A stretch of 64,000 nt of DNA, from contig OY294049.1 of assembly GCA_958510825.1 (NCBI GenBank), positions 22,582,945 to 22,646,944 of the forward strand, given 5' to 3'. Below are positions 32,598-45,176 of this stretch, piece by piece. The notes under the pieces were generated by a model, which saw nothing but the letters and a program-made list of their open reading frames with translations, did no database searches and was not told where the DNA came from. A program made the translations under genes and the position numbers. Within the stretch, counting starts at the first letter, position 1. Each line of letters begins with the position of its first letter. The stretch comes from Brachypterus glaber. Its lineage: Eukaryota > Arthropoda > Insecta > Coleoptera > Kateretidae.

Positions 32598-35483
32598 CTA
32601 CCATCCAAAGTGTTCCGTACTCTTCACGCGCACTGTATATATTTTAAGTTTATACAATTTTATACATATTTTTCCGTGAAACGCTGAGATATATTTATAA
32701 GTTGAGCATATTATGCTTTATATAAAGCATTCATCAATTTCACAAAATTGGGACTTACTAAAGAGTGCAATCTGAATTTAAAAACAAGCCGCGAAGATAT
32801 GTAATGCGTACGCATTCCATTATATACTATTTACAGTAAATGGTATATTGCATTTTACCAAATATTAAAAAAAATTGTTTTAAAAACAATAAAAAAAAAC
32901 TAAAAAATTAACATTTTTTTTAATTTTTTTTGCGAAAACCGTTTTTTTTTTAAATTAAAAAAAAAAAAAACAAAAGATTTTGAAAAGTCCAAACGAAAAA
33001 TTTCAGAAAAAAAATAAAAAGAAATTTTTCAAAAAAAAAACAATTTCCTTTTTACGAAAAATGAAAAGTTTTTTAATTAACCCCCATAAATTTTTTGTTA
33101 TTGGGGGGTTACTTTCAAAATTGGTAGAATTGATCCTATAATAAAACTATTTTTTTTATCGGAATTTTCCTTCAGATTTTTCTATTTTTTTAAGTTTAAC
33201 TCCCTATAACTTTTTTGTTTTGAGGGGATTACTTTCAAAAACAATAGGGATCTATCTTACCCTTATGGAAATTATTTATTTCTGAAAATTTCAAGTCGAT
33301 CGGATTATTCGTTCTTGAGTGTCTACAAAAATCGTGACATCAGACAGATAGAAAGACAAAAAAACAAAAAATTGTTATTTTTACATAAAAAAAATTGTAT
33401 ATTTTTTTTTGTCTATAGACTTTTTGGAAAATTGTAAACAACCCCCTGGTAGAAAAGTACATAAATCTAACATAACATTAGATTAATGACATTTTTACGT
33501 TTGGTTTAAAAATATTATGACCCTGTTGAAAATGACGGGTCTGTGCAGATCTGTGAGGGAGAAAAAACAAATTCGTTTTGATATGTTTTAGACCCGCTAC
33601 ATCCGCGTTCACCCGTCAATTACATTTCACCCACAATTTAGTATTAAAATCAGATCCGCAGAAGTCGGCAAATTTTTCAGTTGCATTGAGTCGGCTATAG
33701 CAGGTGTTATTTATATCTGCAATGATCCTAAATTTATAGTTAGACATTTAGGTCTGCATGCATCCAAAATTTCTACATAGAATTTTTGTCCGCACAGGTC
33801 CGCTTAGATCCGGAACGTTGAAATATAATTTTTGTTATTTTTACATCTGATTTTATCCTAATTTGGCAGTCAAATAATAATATTTATATCTGCGTAAGTC
33901 CGGCTTTTTTACAATAGAAGTAGTGGCCAAGAATATACGAAGCAAAATATTTAAAGGGGATAGGGGAATCTCAATACCAGTGCAGTAGTAGGGACTCGAG
34001 TAGGGATAGGAGCTTTTTCGGTGATCGTTGCGTCTGCAGTCTGCAAAACAAACCTTTGCGCATCTAATTTGAACACGGCCAATGGAGGGCACTGGCGGTG
34101 AGATTCCCCTATCCATTCAAATGTTTTGCTTCGTTCATTCTTGGACACTCAACATAACTACCATCCAAAGTGTTCCGTACTCTTCACGCGCACTGTATAT
34201 ATTTTAAGTTTATACAATTTTATACATATTTTTCCGTGAAACGCTGAGATATATTTATAAGTTGAGCATATTATGCTTTATATAAAGCATTCATCAATTT
34301 CACAAAATTGGGACTTACTAAAGAGTGCAATCTGAATTTAAAAACAAGCCGCGAAGATATGTAATGCGTACGCATTCCATTATATACTATTTACAGTAAA
34401 TGGTATATTGCATTTTACCAAATATTAAAAAAAATTGTTTTAAAAACAATAAAAAAAAACTAAAAAATTAACATTTTTTTTAATTTTTTTTGCGAAAACC
34501 GTTTTTTTTTTAAATTAAAAAAAAAAAAACAAAAGATTTTGAAAAGTCCAAACGAAAAATTTCAGAAAAAAAATAAAAAGAAATTTTTCAAAAAAAAAAA
34601 CAATTTCCTTTTTACGAAAAATGAAAAGTTTTTTAATTAACCCCCATAAATTTTTTGTTATTGGGGGGTTACTTTCAAAATTGGTAGAATTGATCCTATA
34701 ATAAAACTATTTTTTTTATCGGAATTTTCCTTCAGATTTTTCTATTTTTTTAAGTTTAACTCCCTATAACTTTTTTGTTTTGAGGGGATTACTTTCAAAA
34801 ACAATAGGGATCTATCTTACCCTTATGGAAATTATTTATTTCTGAAAATTTCAAGTCGATCGGATTATTCGTTCTTGAGTGTCTACAAAAATCGTGACAT
34901 CAGACAGATAGAAAGACAAAAAAACAAAAAATTGTTATTTTTACATAAAAAAAATTGTATATTTTTTTTTTGTCTATAGACTTTTTGGAAAATTGTAAAC
35001 AACCCCCTGGTAGAAAAGTACATAAATCTAACATAACATTAGATTAATGACATTTTTACGTTTGGTTTAAAAATATTATGACCCTGTTGAAAATGACGGG
35101 TCTGTGCAGATCTGTGAGGGAGAAAAAACAAATTCGTTTTGATATGTTTTAGACCCGCTACATCCGCGTTCACCCGTCAATTACATTTCACCCACAATTT
35201 AGTATTAAAATCAGATCCGCAGAAGTCGGCAAATTTTTCAGTTGCATTGAGTCGGCTATAGCAGGTGTTATTTATATCTGCAATGATCCTAAATTTATAG
35301 TTAGACATTTAGGTCTGCATGCATCCAAAATTTCTACATAGAATTTTTGTCCGCACAGGTCCGCTTAGATCCGGAACGTTGAAATATAATTTTTGTTATT
35401 TTTACATCTGATTTTATCCTAATTTGGCAGTCAAATAATAATATTTATATCTGCGTAAGTCCGGCTTTTTTACAATAGAAGTA
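32362..35483. repeat. Two tandem copies of a 1560 bp segment
   Basis: Copy 1 is about 32362-33921 and copy 2 is about 33922-35483. They are nearly identical: I saw only homopolymer length changes and a few substitutions, such as TTGGGCACTC versus TTGGACACTC. The junction shares AGT. Each copy holds the TTGAGTGG element, a family R copy, and the start of the CCGCG-rich fold-back arm. It is either a very recent duplication or an assembly artefact. Confidence 0.9.
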
Positions 35484-38112
35484 CTTCCGCACAAGTCCGC
35501 GTATGTCCAAAATAATTTATGTCGGCTGTTACCTGCTCAAGTCTGTTTTTTTCTGTTTCATTAAGTCGGCTTATATCCGCCTATGCGCGTCCGATCATGT
35601 CGGCTTACACCAGCCAGTGGTTTTGTCTGTCAGAGTATTAGTCGGCATTTAACCACTCATATCTGCGCTTGGATTATGTAGGCTTATATCCGCGTTTATC
35701 TGACATTGTCCATCAATCTTCCAATTTTGTCGTCATGTAACCGCCCTAGTCCACTCATTTCTGAGCTCGGTCGTCTTTTTTCGGAGTTTGTCGGCGTATA
35801 TGCGCATGTAACCTCCTTAGTCCGCTTAGTCTTTTTTTCAGATTATATCGGCGTATTCAGAGTATTAGTCGGCATTTATCCGCTTATATCTGCGCGTGGA
35901 TTATGTAGGCTTATACCCGCGTTTATTCGACACGGTCCGTCAACCTTTCCCAATTTTGTCGGCATTAAACCGCCATAGTCCGCACGGTCGTCTTTTTTTC
36001 GGATTATGTCGGCGTATATCCGCGTTTATCCTTCCCAATTTTGTCAGCATGTAACCGTCCTGGTCCGCTCATATCTGCGCTGGACCGTGTCGGCGTTTAT
36101 CTGATATTGTCCGTCAATATTTCCCAATTTTGTCGGCATGTACCTGCCCAAGTCCGCTCAAATCTGCTCTCGGTCGTCTTTTTTTTTTCGAATTATGTCT
36201 GCGAACTTCCTCGTTTATCTGACATTGTCCGTCCATCTTTCCCAATTTTGTCGACATGTACCGGCCCCAGTCCGCTCATATCTGCGCTCAACCTTCTTTT
36301 TTCGGATTATGTCGGCGTATATCCGCGTTTATCAGTGTTTTACCACAATACATACATATAATATATACACATAATAATATATAAATATAATATACAATAA
36401 GTTATTTATTAATAACATATAAATATATCTGTTTAAAATATCATTAAAATTTGTTATTTTTAGTATTTATTGCATTCATAGCCTTTTTACAGATTAATAA
36501 TTGATTTCGAAACTTATAAATAGGTATTACGTCTGTGTATCCCATGCAAATTTACATGGTATACTCCGACGTAATATACAAAACCAGACATAATGAACAG
36601 ATGAAGCAAGATACGGGTGGGAACATGCCCATAAAATCGGATAAGAGAAACGGGCATGATCGAATAAACTCTGACATGATACGGCGTATGGCAGTTATAC
36701 GCCGACATAAAAAAAGACTGCAAAGCGCAGATATGAGTGGGTATACTCCAACTGACAAAACCAGATATACGCAGAAAATATTTTCAGATTTGGTACCGTC
36801 TTGTGCAGACATTTGCGGTTCAAAAGCATATCTAAGCAGACCAAATACGATCCGTCAAAAACAGCAGGTAGAAGGCACACTTAAACAGATCTGCGCGGAC
36901 GATATTTGCTGGTCCGGGCCTACATAAATGACGGCTCAACGCGTACATGGGCGGATTAACGCGGTCTTGGTGCACTAACCGGAACGAAAACACCAAAACA
37001 GATTAACGCGGATATAGTTTGCCGATATGAGCCTATGAAAAACCAGGCAGTTTACACCCGCGTATATGCGGCAATTTCATACTTGAGCGGGTATACGCCT
37101 AAAATATTTTCAGATTAGTACCGTATTATGCAGACATTTGCGGACTGTGGCGGGTAAAAAGTATATCTAAGCGGAACACACACGATCCGTCAAAAACAGA
37201 CTTGGGCAGGTATAAAGCACACTTAAACTGATTTGTGCGGACGATATTTGCAGGTTTGGGCATACAAAATTTACGGGTCAACGCGGTCGTGGTGCATTAA
37301 CTGGAACGAAAACCTAACAAAACAGATACTTAGCTTGTCGACAAGAGCCGATGAAAAACCAGCCAGTTTAGACCCGCGTATATGAGACAATTTCAGTCTT
37401 GGGCGGGTGTACGCCGACAATATTTTCAGATTTAGTACCGTCCTGTGCAGACATTTGCGGACTATGGCGGGTCAAAAGCATATCTAAGCGGAATAAATAC
37501 GATCCGTCAAAAACAGACTTGCGCAGGTATAAAGCACACCTAAACGAATCTGCGCGGACGATATTTGCTCTTCTGGGCCCACATAAATGACGGGTCATCG
37601 GGTACATGGGCGGATAAACGGGGTCGTGGTGCACTAACCGGAACTAAAACACACCAAAACATAGCAGACATAGCTTGGCGACAAGACCCGACGAAAAACC
37701 ATCAAGTTTACATCCGCGTATATGCGACAATTTCAGACTTGGGCGGGTGTACGCCGACAATAGTTTCAGATTAATCTGAATTTAGTACCGTCCTGTACAG
37801 ACCTTTGCGGACTAGGGCGGGTCAAAAGCATATCTAAGCAGAATAAATACGATCCGTCAAAAACAGACTTGGGCAGGTATAAAGCACACCTAAACGGATC
37901 TGCGAGGACGATATTTGCGGGTCTGGACATGTGCGGACTGTGGCGGGTCAAAAGCATGTCTAAGCGGAATAAATAAGTTACGTCAAAAACAGACTTGGGC
38001 AGGTATAAAGTACACCTAAACGGATCTGTGCGGACGATATTTGCTTATCTGGGCTCACATAAATGACGAGTCAACGCGTACATGGGCGGAAAAACGCGGT
38101 TGTGGTGCACTA

Positions 38113-38375
38113 GAATGGGAGATTTAGCTCAGTGGTCAATGGCATCGATATAGCCTGACACTGATCTAATGATCGTGAGTTCAAACCTCACTGGCGCCGA
38201 TTGCCTTTTTCAGTTAATTAATAATTGAAATTTGGCGAAGGCGTACTCCCTAGATATATTGGTTCGAAAGTCAATTAAAGCCGGTGGTTCCCTCTACTAC
38301 TAGCCCACACAAGTCCTGGACTTAGGGGATGCTTAATTAAGTAGAATAGTACGAGGTTAAAAACAAACAAAAAAA
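38113..38375 (+). mobile_element. tRNA-derived SINE
   Basis: Begins GGGAGATTTAGCTCAGTGGT (a tRNA-like head with an A box) and has GTGAGTTCAAACCTCACTGG as B box about 45 bases on. A tRNA-unrelated body follows with CCGGTGGTTCCCTCTACTAC, TAGCCCACACAAGTCC and GAATAGTACGAGGTTAAA, then an A-rich tail. It is inserted in a repeat unit of the fold-back element, between GTGGTGCACT and CGGAACTAAAAC. The body recurs at 49385-49585. Confidence 0.85.
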
Positions 38376-38454
38376 AAACGGAACTAAAACACAACAAAAC
38401 AGATACACGCGGACTACTGGTTTACACCCACTTATATGCCGAAATTTTAGACAT

Positions 38455-38692
38455 GAATAAGCTGCCACAAAGAATGTGGAACATGAATTTTAAAAGTTTT
38501 AAAAAATCTATAAAAGAAAATTTCTGCAAGCACGCTTTTTATAGTTTAAATGATTTTCTAGATTTTATTATTGAGTGATATGTTTTGTATTTATGTATTT
38601 ACTTTTTAATTACCATTTTAGATTAAATATTTTTATTGTAATTTTTTTATTGTACTATTTTGACGAGTGTAAATACTTTTGTATATTTTAAG
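38455..38692 (+). mobile_element. Short LINE 3' fragment
   Basis: The translation from about 38457 reads NKLPQRMWNMNFKSFKKSIK and then FYSLNDFLDF before a stop near 38577, a typical reverse transcriptase C-terminus. An AT-rich 3' region follows, ending TTTTGACGAGTGTAAATAC and TTGTATATTTTA. It interrupts the fold-back repeat unit before GGCACACCTAAACGG. Confidence 0.65.
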
Positions 38693-39299
38693 GCACACCT
38701 AAACGGATCTGTGGGGACGATATTTGCTGGTCTGGGCCCACATAAATGACGAGTCAACGCGTACATGGGCGGATAAACGCGGTCGTGGTGCACTAACCGG
38801 AACAAACACAACAAAACAGATACACGCGGACCGCTGGTTTACACCCGCGTATATGCGGCAATTTCAAACATCTGCGGACTGTGGCGGGTTAAAAGCATAT
38901 CTAAGCGGAATAAATAAGATACGTGAAAAACAGACTTGGGCAGGTATAAATCACACCTAAACGGATCTGTGCGGATGATATATGCTGGTCTGGACCCACA
39001 TAAATGACGAGTCAACGCGGGCATGGGCGGATAAACGCGGTTGTGGTGCACTAACCGAAACAAAACACAACAAAACAGATACACGGAGACTTAGCTTGCC
39101 GACAAAAGCATATGTAAAACACACCCGCGTATATCCGGCATTTCCGCATATATCATTCGAAAATCATACCCGCACAGATCTGTCATTTTCATTGCTAAAA
39201 TATATTAATATTTATTTATATGAATAAATTTGTCTCCAGCTGCCATTTTATGATGCAGGTAGAAATTTCCTAGTTGGCCACGCCCCTCCGAAAGTTAGA

Positions 39300-39525
39300 A
39301 ATTAAACGTACTTATAACGTATTTCTAACTTAAAAATCTAAAGTTAGATTAACGTTTGTAACTATAGTTACAAACGTTATAACGTTATAACTATAGTTAC
39401 AAACGTTATAACGTTATAACGCTTGATTCTAACGTTAAAAAGCGGGACATTTGCACCAATTTTATAATTTTATACAGTTTTCTAACATTAGAAAAACGTA
39501 TTCTAACGTTAAATTTCTACCGTAG
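39300..39525. repeat. Palindromic TAACGTTA-rich tract
   Basis: It contains AACTATAGTTACAAACGTTA twice in tandem with many TAACGTT/AACGTTA words, making self-complementary sequence. A similar word-rich tract occurs at 42770-42850. Confidence 0.6.
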
Positions 39526-39989
39526 CACTAGTTTAGAGCAGGCTCTGTGAATAGTATAATAACCAGTAGTCGGCGAATTTCCAGTACTCGCATAGGCGCC
39601 GCGTGGACTCTAGCGTTGAGGCGAGGTTTTAAATATTTACATTTTTATTTCTTTTGCCCTTGATTTTTTTAATGATTCCATTTAAATGAGTAAAGTGGGA
39701 AAAAAAGTTATCGACAAATAAAAATTCTAATAGGACATTATTTCAAAAAATGTTTTTTTTTCGATAATACCTATAAGGTGAACCCTTTTGATTTTTTTAG
39801 CATATTTTGCGATTTCTTTTGAGCGTAAACTTGAACATAAATTTTACCACAATTTTCGCAGTTGGGATCGCAGAATTGGAAATAGAAAAAAAATAACCTT
39901 TAACCTAAAATGGATCTCAATCCGTTTCTCGATAACTCTTTTAGTTTTCGAGATATCGAATTTTGAAATTCATAAAATTGTACCTATTA

Positions 39990-40124
39990 GGGTGACTTGC
40001 ACCAAAGATGGTTTAACTATAAACTTGGATTAAATGGACGGTCAACCAATCAGAATGCAGTATTTTTAACTTAAACTCAGTTTAGTTGAGATAATCCCAG
40101 TTTAAGATTTGGTGCAAGTGGCCC
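39990..40124. mobile_element. 135 bp MITE with TTA target duplication, copy 3
   Basis: Ends GGGTGACTTGCACCAA and TTGGTGCAAGTGGCCC; TTA at 39987-39989 and 40125-40127. Very close to the copy at 16246-16380, including ATTAAATGGACGGTCAACCA. Confidence 0.9.
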
Positions 40125-40127
40125 TTA

Positions 40128-41683
40128 AGGTGCTAAGATGGAGTCCTCAAAATTGGGTTTTATATTTATTATTCAAGATACCTACCTTTCATATCTATTT
40201 TTTTTAATCTAAGGTTTAGAGCGTTCATGACACGCTTGTCTCTATTGGAGATTCTTTAATTTGAAATTAAAAAACTAGGCAGCTTCCCAAACTTCTTTTC
40301 TTTTATTAAAAATGATATGATAATTTTTTTAGCTAATATGATCATTAGTGTGCCCAGGACCTACGAAATTGTTTGGGTCCAACCCTCAAAATTGTTCCTT
40401 TAGGTGAAAAAAACACCCTGACTTTTTTTGATTTTTTAAAAAATATTTAGAGGTCGCGTCCGGTGTGTTCTTGAATAGAAAATCATGTGAAGGGTTTTTA
40501 TTTTTTTAAGGATATAAAAACTTTGATATTGGACTTTTTAATGAAACAAAAAAGTGGATAATAAAGGAACATTCTTAATTTTTATTCAGAGTTTATATTT
40601 ACTTTTTTGATAAAAAATCCAGGGTGTCCAAAAAATAATTAAATATCTCAATAAAAGTTTAAAAAATAAACACATTTCAAAGCAATTTGTACATATTATG
40701 CTTTTTGGCCAAATATCATCTCTTTTATCGAAATAAAGTTTTTTTTTTATGTTCTAACTAACCTTTTTTGTAGCATAAATTGGTTTCATGCGTCAATCTT
40801 TACCATGTTATTGGCCTATATTCCCTTATTATTCAAAAATAATTTATTTTTCTAAAATCACCTGATTTCAACGTTTTTATATTTAAATAATAATAAAAAG
40901 GCTTAACATGCTTTCTCTCTCAAAAACCGTCGGGCGCACCATTTTTTTAAAAATCTGAAAAAAAAATGATGGTTGGTTTTTGACCTAAATGAACATTTAT
41001 AGAGGGTGGAACCCTTAAAAAATCATTTTTTAAATTTTGATTGGGCACCCCAATGATGATTTAAATAATTCATTTTGCGATTAATTTTGTGCTAATATTG
41101 AGCTACAGCTACAGATCTGTATCTGAATAATTTCAGTAAACTGAATCCAAATCTGTAGTTCTGATGGTACTGATCAAAAGGGTTTAGTTGAGTTTTTTTT
41201 TTAATTAAAATAAATTTAAGTAGGTATTAATTATTTAATTTTGGACAAGATAGTTACATTTATGATATAACACATAAGATATACATTAAAAAAATCTAAC
41301 TACATGAACATTTTCAAATTAATATATATACTTAAGTTAGACAAGGCCACTTTAAAATTTGTGTTAGTTCGTTTATTTTTTTAGTATACAAACAAAAGAA
41401 GGGCTTAACAAAAATACTCCATTAATGGCTACTAAATTATCTTATTGTCAATATATACTTTTGAATAATAGCCCCCAAATAGTTACGTCACCCTTAAAAA
41501 ATCGTTAAATTTTTTTTCGAGTTTCTGATTTTTTTCTCATACAGTGCACGCTAATGTGAACACGATTTTTCTTAATTCCAAATTAAATAATAATATTAAA
41601 GTTACAATAGGTTAGGGTATATTGAATGAAAAATATTTTTTCATATAGATAAAGCTAATTCAACCTTCTCTATATAAAAAAAA
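40128..41683. other. AT-rich DNA, no gene seen
   Basis: No frame is coherent. The text is repeat-like, with many T and A runs. Nothing in it was assigned. Confidence 0.5.
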
Positions 41684-42143
41684 AAACAAGGAGTCAAGAT
41701 TTGTAATATAATTCCATTATATATTAATAATATAATATTATTCACAGTAAATGTTATATTGCATTTTCCCAAATACTTGAAATTTTCTTTAAGAAAAATA
41801 AAAATTTAAAGATTTTTTTAATATTTTTTTTATTTCGTTTTCGCGAAAAAAAAAAAAATAAAAAAAATAATTTTTTTTTTATTATTTTTAAATTTTTTTT
41901 TTGAAAAACAAAAAAAAAAACTTAAAAAACAATATCAGAAAAAAAAATTTCTTACCCTCGTAGAACTTGATTTTTCCTGAAAATTTCAAGTTGATCATTT
42001 TCACAAATATCGTGACAGACGGACATTTAAAAAAAAAGTTTCTTATTTTTCCATGAAACAAAGTAATAAAAAATATTTTTTTTTTAGGACGATTTTTGAA
42101 AATTTGAAACAACGCGCTGACAGCGCCGCGCTAGGTATAATAA
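41684..42143. repeat. Dispersed AT-rich repeat (family R), copy with diverged ends
   Basis: ACAAGGAGTCAAGATTTGTA then ATTATTCACAGTAAATGTTA at the left, and GCCGCGCTAGGTATAATAAT at the right, align with the other family R copies. Confidence 0.6.
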
Positions 42144-42859
42144 TTTCTACTCAATATATTAATATTTAACCTGCAAACATTTTTTTTTCTGTAAATAAAA
42201 AAAATGCTAGTCGTCACGGTATACCCATGGTTGGGGTATATATATGTTCATTTCCCCAACCATGGTTGCACCGGGGTGGGTGCACTGCACCCGCATTTAA
42301 CGCTAGACCTATCCCCCTCCCCCTAGTGCGTGACGTAACTAATGGATGACTCCTAGATAAAGAAATTAAATTATTAAAGAAAAAAAATACCGGCCATAAA
42401 TGTTCATTTTAAATTTTCATATGGAAAAATTATGATTCATTTCTAACAATCACTTAGTTTGAGCATTATATTTACAAATTTACATGGTACAAATAGAATA
42501 TATTCACATTTTAGTAGTTTAATAACAGAATTCACTTATGTATAAACTGATTATACAGTATCATACCTTTTATGTAATAACCCCCTTTCACCATATAGGT
42601 ACGGATTCAATAACCACAAATGACCACAAATAGGAGGCCTCTGAGAGTAAAGCTAATAGCTTTAAGCTATAGGTAGGTTAATAAGAAATTCTTATTAAGG
42701 ATATATTTGTAAAAATTTCTCATGAACCATCTTGCATTAAAAACTCTAGGCTAGATGTCTCTAGCGTTAGATAAATGTTATTCTAACGTTAGTTAAATGT
42801 TCTAACGTTGTACCCTAACGTTATACCCTGTAGAGTCTAACGTTAGGCATATAACATTA
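42144..42859. other. AT-rich DNA, no gene seen
   Basis: It holds a small inverted repeat ACCCATGGTTGGGG/CCCCAACCATGGTT at 42231-42268 and the TAACGTTA-rich tract at its right end. Nothing else was recognised. Confidence 0.5.
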
Positions 42860-44358
42860 GGGTGGTCAAAAAAAAAATTGCCTAATCTTTTTTTCTGTGT
42901 CGTGGTTAGAACGCCCTTAGAGTAAAAATGTATAGGGACGTCTCTAGGGCCCTAAAATTACGAAAATATCGATAAAATTCGTATAAAACCATCCCTAGTG
43001 TTTGTAGTTTTATAAAATTTAAAAACTTTGATATCTATATTTTTTCTTTTTGAGTATCAAAACAAGCCTACAAAACCTTAGCCTGATCAAAAGTTTCTAA
43101 CCCGTGCCAACAAGGCCCCGAAATTACCCCTAAATTCCGAAAAAATGCATTTTCTTTTAATTTGTGCTACTGACGAATTATAAATATTAAATAAAATAGT
43201 TATTTTTGTATTAAGAGCGCAAAATGACTGATTTCTGTTTGAGCGTGGAATTTGCTGATCGAGGCGTCTAGCCAAGATAGGCAATCACGCGAAAGCAGAA
43301 ATATATTTTTACGATATAAAATAAATAAATAAATTTCAGAAAGTAAGTTACCTTAGAAGATGCGACCTTGAGTACAATTTTCTGCAAACCTGTTGGCGTA
43401 AATTTAAAATTCTAATCACAGTAACTCTCCATAATTTCTTCGTAACAACAAATATATAGCACACAAAAATTTAGCACAGGAAATTGAGATTTGACTCAAA
43501 ATAAATATTAATTTCATAATAAAAAATGTCGGACCGACATCTCTTCGCATATAACTGACATAACTGACAGCCGTTTTACGATTGACATGCCGGTTGCCTA
43601 CACTGTACGCGCGAAAAAATCACTTTTCTGCTTGTTGTCATGGTAACGAGCAGAAAAGTAAAATACTAAGAAATGGGTTATTTTGACGTATGAAAACTTT
43701 ATTGGTTTTTGTCGAGGTTTTTGTAGAAATGTTAACTTTTCTATTAGATCATAGAAAAAAGTTTTTATTTCACATTTTTTTTCGATATAAATCTATTTTA
43801 GTTATTTTAAAATACTACGTTAATCTACGCAACGAGTCTGGAGTCTAAGAGCCATTTAACATCAACATTTTAACAAAAGTGGCATCAAAATGTTGATGTT
43901 AAAATGCGCTTAGACCCCATACTTGTTGCGTAGATTACCGTAATATTTTAAAATAACTAAAATAGGTTTATGTAAAAAAAATGTGATATATAAACTTTAT
44001 TTAATATTTATAATTCGTCAATAACACAAATAATTAGACAATTCACTTTCTGGATTTTACGGGCGATTTCGGAGACTTGTTGGCACGGGTCAGAAAGTTT
44101 TGATCAGGCTAAGATTTTGCCGGCTTATTTTTATACTCAAAAAGAAAAAAAATATAGATATTAACGCTTTTAAGTTTTATAAAATTACAAATACTAGGGC
44201 TAGTTTTATACGAATTTTATCGATATTTGAATGATTTCAGGGTTTTTAGGGCCCTTAAAGTACCACTTAGGGTTATCTGTATAAATTTTTACTCCAAGGG
44301 AATTCTAACCACTACAAATAGAAAAGTTTAAGTAAATATATTTTTTTTTGGACCACCC
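42860..44358. mobile_element. 1.5 kb fold-back element with GGGTGGTC ends
   Basis: The left end GGGTGGTCAAAAAAAAA is complemented by TTTTTTTTTGGACCACCC at the right. Inner blocks also mirror each other: CTAACCCGTGCCAACAAG against CTTGTTGGCACGGGTC, GATCAAAAGTTTCTAACC against its complement, and TTTTAGTTATTTTAAAATAC near the centre against its complement. The two arms meet at a hairpin around 43880-43895. The left arm is about 500 bases longer, so one insertion or deletion separates them. TA on both sides suggests a Tc1/mariner-type target. Confidence 0.8.
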
Positions 44359-45176
44359 TAAGAGTTTTAAATTCTGTTATTTAACAATATTGGACGGAAA
44401 ATCCAATATATATAGTACATTTACATATTTAAAAAATTGATATTATTTAAAAAACAATTATTTAAAGTACAAATATATTAAGTAGGTAACAATAATTTAT
44501 CCATTACCTATATCTATATGGCATATACCATACCCATAGGTATTTAAAACTTACATTTTAATTTAATTTTAAATTAATTAGGATATCACAAAAATATTTT
44601 GTTTCAATATTATTGAAATACATTATACATATTAAAATTTGATTATATAATTTATTTAACTGATAGACAACAACTTGATAAAAAAAATAATAAATTTCGA
44701 AAATTATTTTTAAGTAATTTAATTTTGTGTTTGTATCACAGCTACTGTGTATGTATAAAGTATCTCTTATCGATTTTTCGCAGCAAAACTACAGAGACAA
44801 AATAATTTTCATTGTGATACGCACACAGCATAGGCGTAACCGGGTCCAAATTTTGGTTTAAAACTGAAGCCCCCCTCGTTAGGCCTATGGCTTTCATACA
44901 AAAAAGAATTTCGCATTTTTTTTTTTAATTCTTAATTTATTTTTTTACACAATTAATATTCTACTAATATAAACTTACATACTTATATAATTGATTTGTT
45001 GTCACAGTTATTTTTTCTTTAAATTTATTTACATAAGAAAAATTCTGATTGGACTGTCATCGCAATCATTCTATTTTTTATAATTGTCTTCTTGCTTTAC
45101 AAAATGGTTAATCAAAACAAATAATAAAGTCCAAACAAATATTTGATTTATTATTGATTAGAGCTATAGTATATAT
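44359..45176. other. AT-rich DNA, no gene seen
   Basis: No coding frame or clear repeat ends found. Confidence 0.5.

Larger units (their letters stand above)
35086..39195. mobile_element. Fold-back element with satellite-like inverted arms
   Basis: The left arm (to about 36340) repeats motifs such as TATGTCGGCGTATATCCGCG, ATTTTGTCGGCATGTAACCG and GTCCGCTCATATCTGCGC. After an AT-rich centre (36340-36530), the right arm carries the complementary motifs in roughly 390 bp units, with ACGGATCTGCGCGGACGATA, ACGCGTACATGGGCGGATAA and CGATCCGTCAAAAACAGACT. The outer ends are inverted: TGAAAATGACGGGTCTGTGC at 35088 against GCACAGATCTGTCATTTTCA near 39173-39191. A SINE and a LINE fragment are inserted in the right arm. 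No transposase frame was seen; open frames in it are repeat translations. Confidence 0.7.

Noticed and set aside
32311..34148. Repeated cysteine-containing frame (MDRGISPPVPS...) in two copies
   Set aside because: It lies across the inverted repeats of a short MITE and is repeated only because of the 1560 bp duplication.
38113..38190. tRNA-like A and B boxes
   Set aside because: The head is attached to a SINE body shared with 49385-49585. It is a tRNA-derived SINE promoter, not a functional tRNA gene.
35706..39227. Many open frames of 60-130 codons in both strands
   Set aside because: All are translations of the satellite-like fold-back arms. None resembles a protein family.
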